39,756 bases of DNA from an uncultured bacterium (GTDB lineage: Bacteria > UBP6 > UBA1177): assembly GCA_947305505.1 (NCBI GenBank), contig CAMZDX010000006.1, positions 1-39,756 on the forward strand, given 5' to 3'. The position numbers were made by a program, and so were the translations under genes. Shown piece by piece: positions 35,887 to 39,756 of this stretch. How positions within the stretch are numbered: the stretch's first letter is position 1; the number at the start of each line of letters is the position of its first letter. The notes beneath the pieces are model-generated. The model saw only the letters and a list, made by a program, of their open reading frames with translations. It made no database searches and was not told the origin of the DNA.

Positions 35887-37029
35887 ATGATTTGCAGGAT
35901 TTGCGTAATATTCACCATTCTATTCCTGCCGCTTTTTTTCTTTGCTGAAGAAGTGAAAGAAGAGGCAAAAAAAGAAGAATCTTTCGACGCGTCGGCAAAA
36001 GACGAGGAAAAAGACGAAAAAAAACTGGGAATTGTCGCATTTCCGATAGTTTTTTATTCGAGCGACACAAATTTCGGTTTCGGCGCATCGGCTGTTCTGC
36101 ACAAAGAACACTACAAGGACGAATACGTGAGCAAGTCGAATTCGCTCGCATTCGTCTTTTTTTACACGCTGAGAAACCAGCTACTGAATGCAAATGTCGG
36201 CAATTTATACTGGGATAAGGCAAACTGGCACTGGAAAAGCAAACTTGTATTCAAGAAGTATCCGACCGATTTTTACGGGATAGGAAACGACACGAAGCCT
36301 TCTGCCCACGAAGTTTTCGAGCCTTTTACATTCCAGTTCGAGAACTCGGTTAACCGCAGGATATGGCGCTCTTTTTATGCAGGGATCTCGCTTTCTCAGG
36401 GTTATCACATGCTCGTAAAATCGAAAGAAAACGGGCTTGCGCACTCTTATTTCGAAAAGCACCAGAAAGAAGGTTTTATTTCCGGAATCGGCCTGCGTTT
36501 AAGCTACGACAGCACCGACGATTCGTTTTTCCCGATGAGCGGAAGTTACGCCGAAGCCGTTTATCAGTATCACCCGTTCTGGCTCGGAAGTCAGTACAGT
36601 TTTTCAAGAGTTTTCATCGACGGACGCACTTTCGTAAAGATTCCGATCCCCGAATTCGAGTCTGTTCTGGGATTTCAGCTGATGTTTGAAGGAGTAAGCG
36701 GCAACGCACCGCTTTCGTTTCTGCCCACTATCGGCGACAAGGACATGATGCGAGGGTACGTCGGCGACCGTTTTCGCGACAACTACATGCTTGCGGCCCA
36801 GACAGAATGGCGTTTTCCGATATACTGGCGTTTCGGCGGAACTCTTTTTTTCGCCGCAGGAAAAGTGCAGCATAATTTCACCGACTTCATCTTTCAGGAC
36901 ATCAAATACGGCGGAGGATTCGGAATAAGAGTGCAGCTCGCAAAGAAAAAAAAGATAAATCTGCGTTTTGACATGGGTTTTACACCTGAAGGATATAAAT
37001 TCTACTTCAACCTGCTCGAAGCTTTTTAA
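35887..37029 (+). CDS. BamA/TamA-family (surface antigen D15-like) outer-membrane beta-barrel protein
   Basis: Signal peptide MICRICVIFTILFLPLFFFAEE, charged linker, then GIVAFPIVFYSSDTNFGFGASAVL...GIGLRLSYDSTDDSFFPMSGSYAEAVYQYH...MRGYVGDRFRDNYMLAAQTEWRFPI. Confidence 0.8.
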   Translation: MICRICVIFTILFLPLFFFAEEVKEEAKKEESFDASAKDEEKDEKKLGIVAFPIVFYSSDTNFGFGASAVLHKEHYKDEYVSKSNSLAFVFFYTLRNQLLNANVGNLYWDKANWHWKSKLVFKKYPTDFYGIGNDTKPSAHEVFEPFTFQFENSVNRRIWRSFYAGISLSQGYHMLVKSKENGLAHSYFEKHQKEGFISGIGLRLSYDSTDDSFFPMSGSYAEAVYQYHPFWLGSQYSFSRVFIDGRTFVKIPIPEFESVLGFQLMFEGVSGNAPLSFLPTIGDKDMMRGYVGDRFRDNYMLAAQTEWRFPIYWRFGGTLFFAAGKVQHNFTDFIFQDIKYGGGFGIRVQLAKKKKINLRFDMGFTPEGYKFYFNLLEAF

Positions 37030-37087
37030 AAAAATTCATATTTTTGTTGCATTTTAAATGATTCTGATTATATTAGTTGCGCTTTGC

Positions 37088-37163
37088 GGGCCTATAGCTC
37101 AGTTGGTAGAGCCCCCGGCTCATAACCGGATGGTCAGAGGTTCGAACCCTCTTGGGCCCACCA
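37088..37163 (+). tRNA. tRNA with CAU anticodon (elongator Met, or Ile2 if lysidine-modified), CCA encoded
   Basis: GGGCCTA/TGGGCCC acceptor, AGCTCAGTTGGTAGAGC D-arm, loop CTCATAA, T-arm AGAGG-TTCGAAC-CCTCT, ACCA end. Confidence 0.93.
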
Positions 37164-37221
37164 CTTTTTTGTGGAGGCTGGATTTGCTGTTTATTTACAA
37201 ATTTCACGACATAAATTTGAG

Positions 37222-37254
37222 AAAGCACTTGTTCAAAACAAGTGCTTTTTTTTT
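37222..37254 (+). terminator. Rho-independent terminator
   Basis: Perfect 12-bp stem AAAGCACTTGTT/AACAAGTGCTTT with 3-nt loop, followed by a T-run. Confidence 0.85.
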
Positions 37255-37266
37255 GCTTTTTAACTA

Positions 37267-38028
37267 ATGGAGGCTCCTTTGCTTGAAGAACTGAAAAAAC
37301 TTGTAAGTCTGCAGAACGTTGACTCTGAGATTTTCAAACTTGAAGAAGAGTTGGATATTCTGCCCGACAAAAACGACGCTCTTGAAGATCAGATCGTTGA
37401 AAAGGAAAACAAGATCAAAGAACTTAAAAACGCCATCGAGATCCAAGTAGACGAAAAAGAAAAGAGAGACGAGATTTACAAAAAAGGCGAAGAAAAGCTC
37501 AAAACGATCACGGGAAAACAGTCCGCAATCAGAAACAAAGAGGAATACAACGCCCTTTTGAGAGAAATCGACAACATCAAAAGATTCAACCGCGACCTCA
37601 GCGACGAAATCAACGAGATCAGCAGAGAGATCGAAGCAAAGACTGAAGAACTCAACGTTACCGAAGAACAGTTCTCCCGCGAGATCGAAGCCTGCAAACA
37701 GCAGATCGAAGCAAACTCAAAGAGAATGGACGAGCTCGATAAGACCATCGACAAGCTCTACGACGAAAGAGAAAAACTCTCGAAAAACATCAGACCTGCC
37801 ATATACAATAAATATCAGAGAATCATAGAAACTTCACCGAACGGCAAAGCTATCGCCATGGCTGAACACAGAGTCTGCCTCGGCTGCAACATGACGCTTC
37901 CGCCGGAACTTTACAACATGGTTCTCCGCGCAGTCAGAATCGAAGTCTGTCCGAACTGCCAGTGCATACTTATCCCCGGCGACAACCACTCGGACAACAA
38001 AAAGTCTTCAGAAAAAGAAGAAAACTAG
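37267..38028 (+). CDS. C4-type zinc-ribbon coiled-coil protein (start probably the TTG at 37279)
   Basis: Long coiled coil followed by HRVCLGCNMTLPPELYNMVLRA...IEVCPNCQCIL; GGAGG at 37269-37273 is well spaced for TTG 37279 and would be inside the ORF if ATG 37267 were used. Confidence 0.88.
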   Translation: MEAPLLEELKKLVSLQNVDSEIFKLEEELDILPDKNDALEDQIVEKENKIKELKNAIEIQVDEKEKRDEIYKKGEEKLKTITGKQSAIRNKEEYNALLREIDNIKRFNRDLSDEINEISREIEAKTEELNVTEEQFSREIEACKQQIEANSKRMDELDKTIDKLYDEREKLSKNIRPAIYNKYQRIIETSPNGKAIAMAEHRVCLGCNMTLPPELYNMVLRAVRIEVCPNCQCILIPGDNHSDNKKSSEKEEN

Positions 38029-38041
38029 TTCTTTTACTTGT

Positions 38042-38393
38042 GAAAAAGTAGCACTTCCAGTCGCTGATATTCAGAGGAAAGTCCGGACTCTTCAGGGCAG
38101 AGGGCTGGCTAACGGCCAGGAGCAGTGATGCTACGGAAAGTGCAGCAGAAAACAAACTACCCGGTTTATCCGGGAAAAGGTGAAAAGGCGGAGTAAGAGC
38201 CCACCGGGGTCACGGCGACGCGGCCCGCACGGCAAACCCCCCTCGGAGCAAGGTCTAATAGAAATGCCATCTGCCGCGGCAGATAAGGATCGCCCATCCG
38301 ACGCATTCGGGTTGACCGCTTGAGACTGCAGGCAACTGCAGTTCCAGATGAATGACTGGATAAAACAGAATCCGGCTTATGTGCTACTTTTTC
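38042..38393 (+). ncRNA. rnpB: RNase P RNA (bacterial type A)
   Basis: GAGGAAAGTCCGGACTC, CAGGGCAGAGGGCTGGCTAACGGCCAGG, GAAAGTGCAGCAGAAAACAAACTACC, GGCGGAGTAAGAGCCCACCG, CAAGGTCTAATAG, ACAGAATCCGGCTTA; 13-bp P1 GAAAAAGTAGCAC/GTGCTACTTTTTC. Confidence 0.96.
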
Positions 38394-38446
38394 TCCACTT
38401 TTTCCCGAAAAGTTCATTTAACCGCAAATTTAAAAACGGAGGAATG

Positions 38447-39756
38447 ATGTCTTCAAGAGGTCAATGGAAAAGCAAACTCGGTTTTATTCTGGCAGCTGTC
38501 GGAAGTGCCGTAGGTCTCGGAAATATCTGGAAATTTCCCTATGTCGTCGGTAAAAACGGCGGCAGTGCATTTATTTCCATCTATCTTGCCTGCATCATTC
38601 TGGTCGGCATACCGATACTTATAGCCGAAATTTACATCGGCAAAAAAAGCCAGCTCAATCCCGTCGGCGCATTCCGCTTTTTCCAGAAAGGCAAACTCCC
38701 CTTTTCTGTTATCGGTTATGCCGGCGTTTTGTGCGGAATCATTATCCTTTCATACTATTCGGTAATAACCGGATGGATCTGCCACTATCTCATGCTCTCT
38801 TTCCGCGGATTTTCGGGAACTGAAACCGAAATCAAAGAAATTTTTTCAACCATGAACGCAACTCCATGGATCAATATTGCATGGCACACTTTCGTAATGG
38901 GTACCATAATGCTGATTCTTGTGAAAGGAGTGCGGAAAGGAATCGAAACCGTAAGCAAAATCCTCATGCCGATGCTCGGTCTTCTGCTGCTCGTTCTTGT
39001 ATGCTATTCGCTTACCCTCGACGGAATGAAAGAGGCGTGGCACTTTCTGACCTATCCCGATTTTTCGAAAGTCACCCCGGGATCGTTTCTCGAAGCACTC
39101 GGAACCTCGTTTTTCACACTTTCACTCGGAATGGGGGCGATGATAACCTACGGAAGCTACCTCAAAGGAGAGGTCAGCATTACAAAATCGGCTGTTCAGA
39201 TCGCTTCAATAGACACTCTCATCGCATTTTTGGCCGGAATTGTGATCTTTCCGATAGTTTTTTCAAACAATCTCGAACCGAGCGCAGGCCCCGGACTCAT
39301 CTTCCAAACACTTCCTGTCCTTTTCTCGAAAATGCCGGGCGGGCACATTGTCGCGATCATATTTTTCGCGCTCGTTCTTTTTGCTGCGATAACAAGCGCA
39401 ATCTCGCTTCTCGAAGTTGCCGCCTCATTTATAATAGATGAGTATAAGTGCTCAAGAATAAAAGCCATTTTAATAATGGGAACCGTAATATGGCTGCTCG
39501 GGATACTTTCCGCCGTATCGTCGCTCAATGTCGCAGGAACTCCTTTCCTCGACATGTTCGACAAAATCGCTTCATGCTACATGCTTCCGCTCGGCGGTCT
39601 CTGCACGGCACTCGTCTTCGGTTGGGCAATAACAACCGAAAGCAAATACAAAGAGATCGGCACATCCGCAGTCACGAAAGCACTCCTTTTCGCCGCAAAA
39701 TTCGTTTCCCCCCTGCTCCTGCTTATAGTTTTCCTTAGAGAAATCGGACTGTTCTA
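38447..39756 (+). CDS. Sodium:neurotransmitter symporter (NSS/SNF) family transporter, partial at the window end
   Basis: GGAGG then MSSRGQWKSKLGFILAAVGSAVGLGNIWKFPYVVGKNGGSAFISIYLACIILVGIPILIAE...; truncated, so not in the ORF track. Confidence 0.95.
   Translation, partial: MSSRGQWKSKLGFILAAVGSAVGLGNIWKFPYVVGKNGGSAFISIYLACIILVGIPILIAEIYIGKKSQLNPVGAFRFFQKGKLPFSVIGYAGVLCGIIILSYYSVITGWICHYLMLSFRGFSGTETEIKEIFSTMNATPWINIAWHTFVMGTIMLILVKGVRKGIETVSKILMPMLGLLLLVLVCYSLTLDGMKEAWHFLTYPDFSKVTPGSFLEALGTSFFTLSLGMGAMITYGSYLKGEVSITKSAVQIASIDTLIAFLAGIVIFPIVFSNNLEPSAGPGLIFQTLPVLFSKMPGGHIVAIIFFALVLFAAITSAISLLEVAASFIIDEYKCSRIKAILIMGTVIWLLGILSAVSSLNVAGTPFLDMFDKIASCYMLPLGGLCTALVFGWAITTESKYKEIGTSAVTKALLFAAKFVSPLLLLIVFLREIGLF

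Overview
This is a bacterial chromosomal window, probably from an uncultured deltaproteobacterial or Myxococcota-like lineage judging by its lipoprotein style; I cannot place it firmly. It mixes housekeeping genes with a large set of secreted lipoproteins. Housekeeping genes: tsf (partial), rpsB, a pyridoxal/pyridoxamine kinase, ribF, mreB/mreC, dnaE, a Wzz-type chain-length regulator, lepA, rimO, a C4 zinc-ribbon protein, the RNase P RNA gene, and a partial Na+:neurotransmitter symporter. There are three tRNAs (Gln-CUG, Glu-CUC, and a CAU tRNA). Lipoproteins include an 822-aa beta-repeat protein, a 609-aa Cys-rich EGF-like protein, a 644-aa PPC-like protein and a ~2250-aa modular giant. No CRISPR array, rRNA, transposase, integrase or reverse transcriptase was recognised. 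The best candidates for something undescribed are: (a) the giant lipoprotein at 22402-29154, with 11 GGDPIM/AGDPIM motifs (nine in a nonapeptide-period array), repeated Cys/Trp modules and four DUF1566/Lcl-like domains; (b) a second, synonymously diverged copy of that gene's last codons immediately after the downstream dinD gene, suggesting 3'-end replacement or insertion; (c) a 1360-aa PPDK-like protein with ATP-grasp and phospho-His domains but no PEP/pyruvate TIM barrel, fused to a large unknown N-terminus; (d) structured and repetitive 5' leaders. All domain names come from reading the translations, with no database search.
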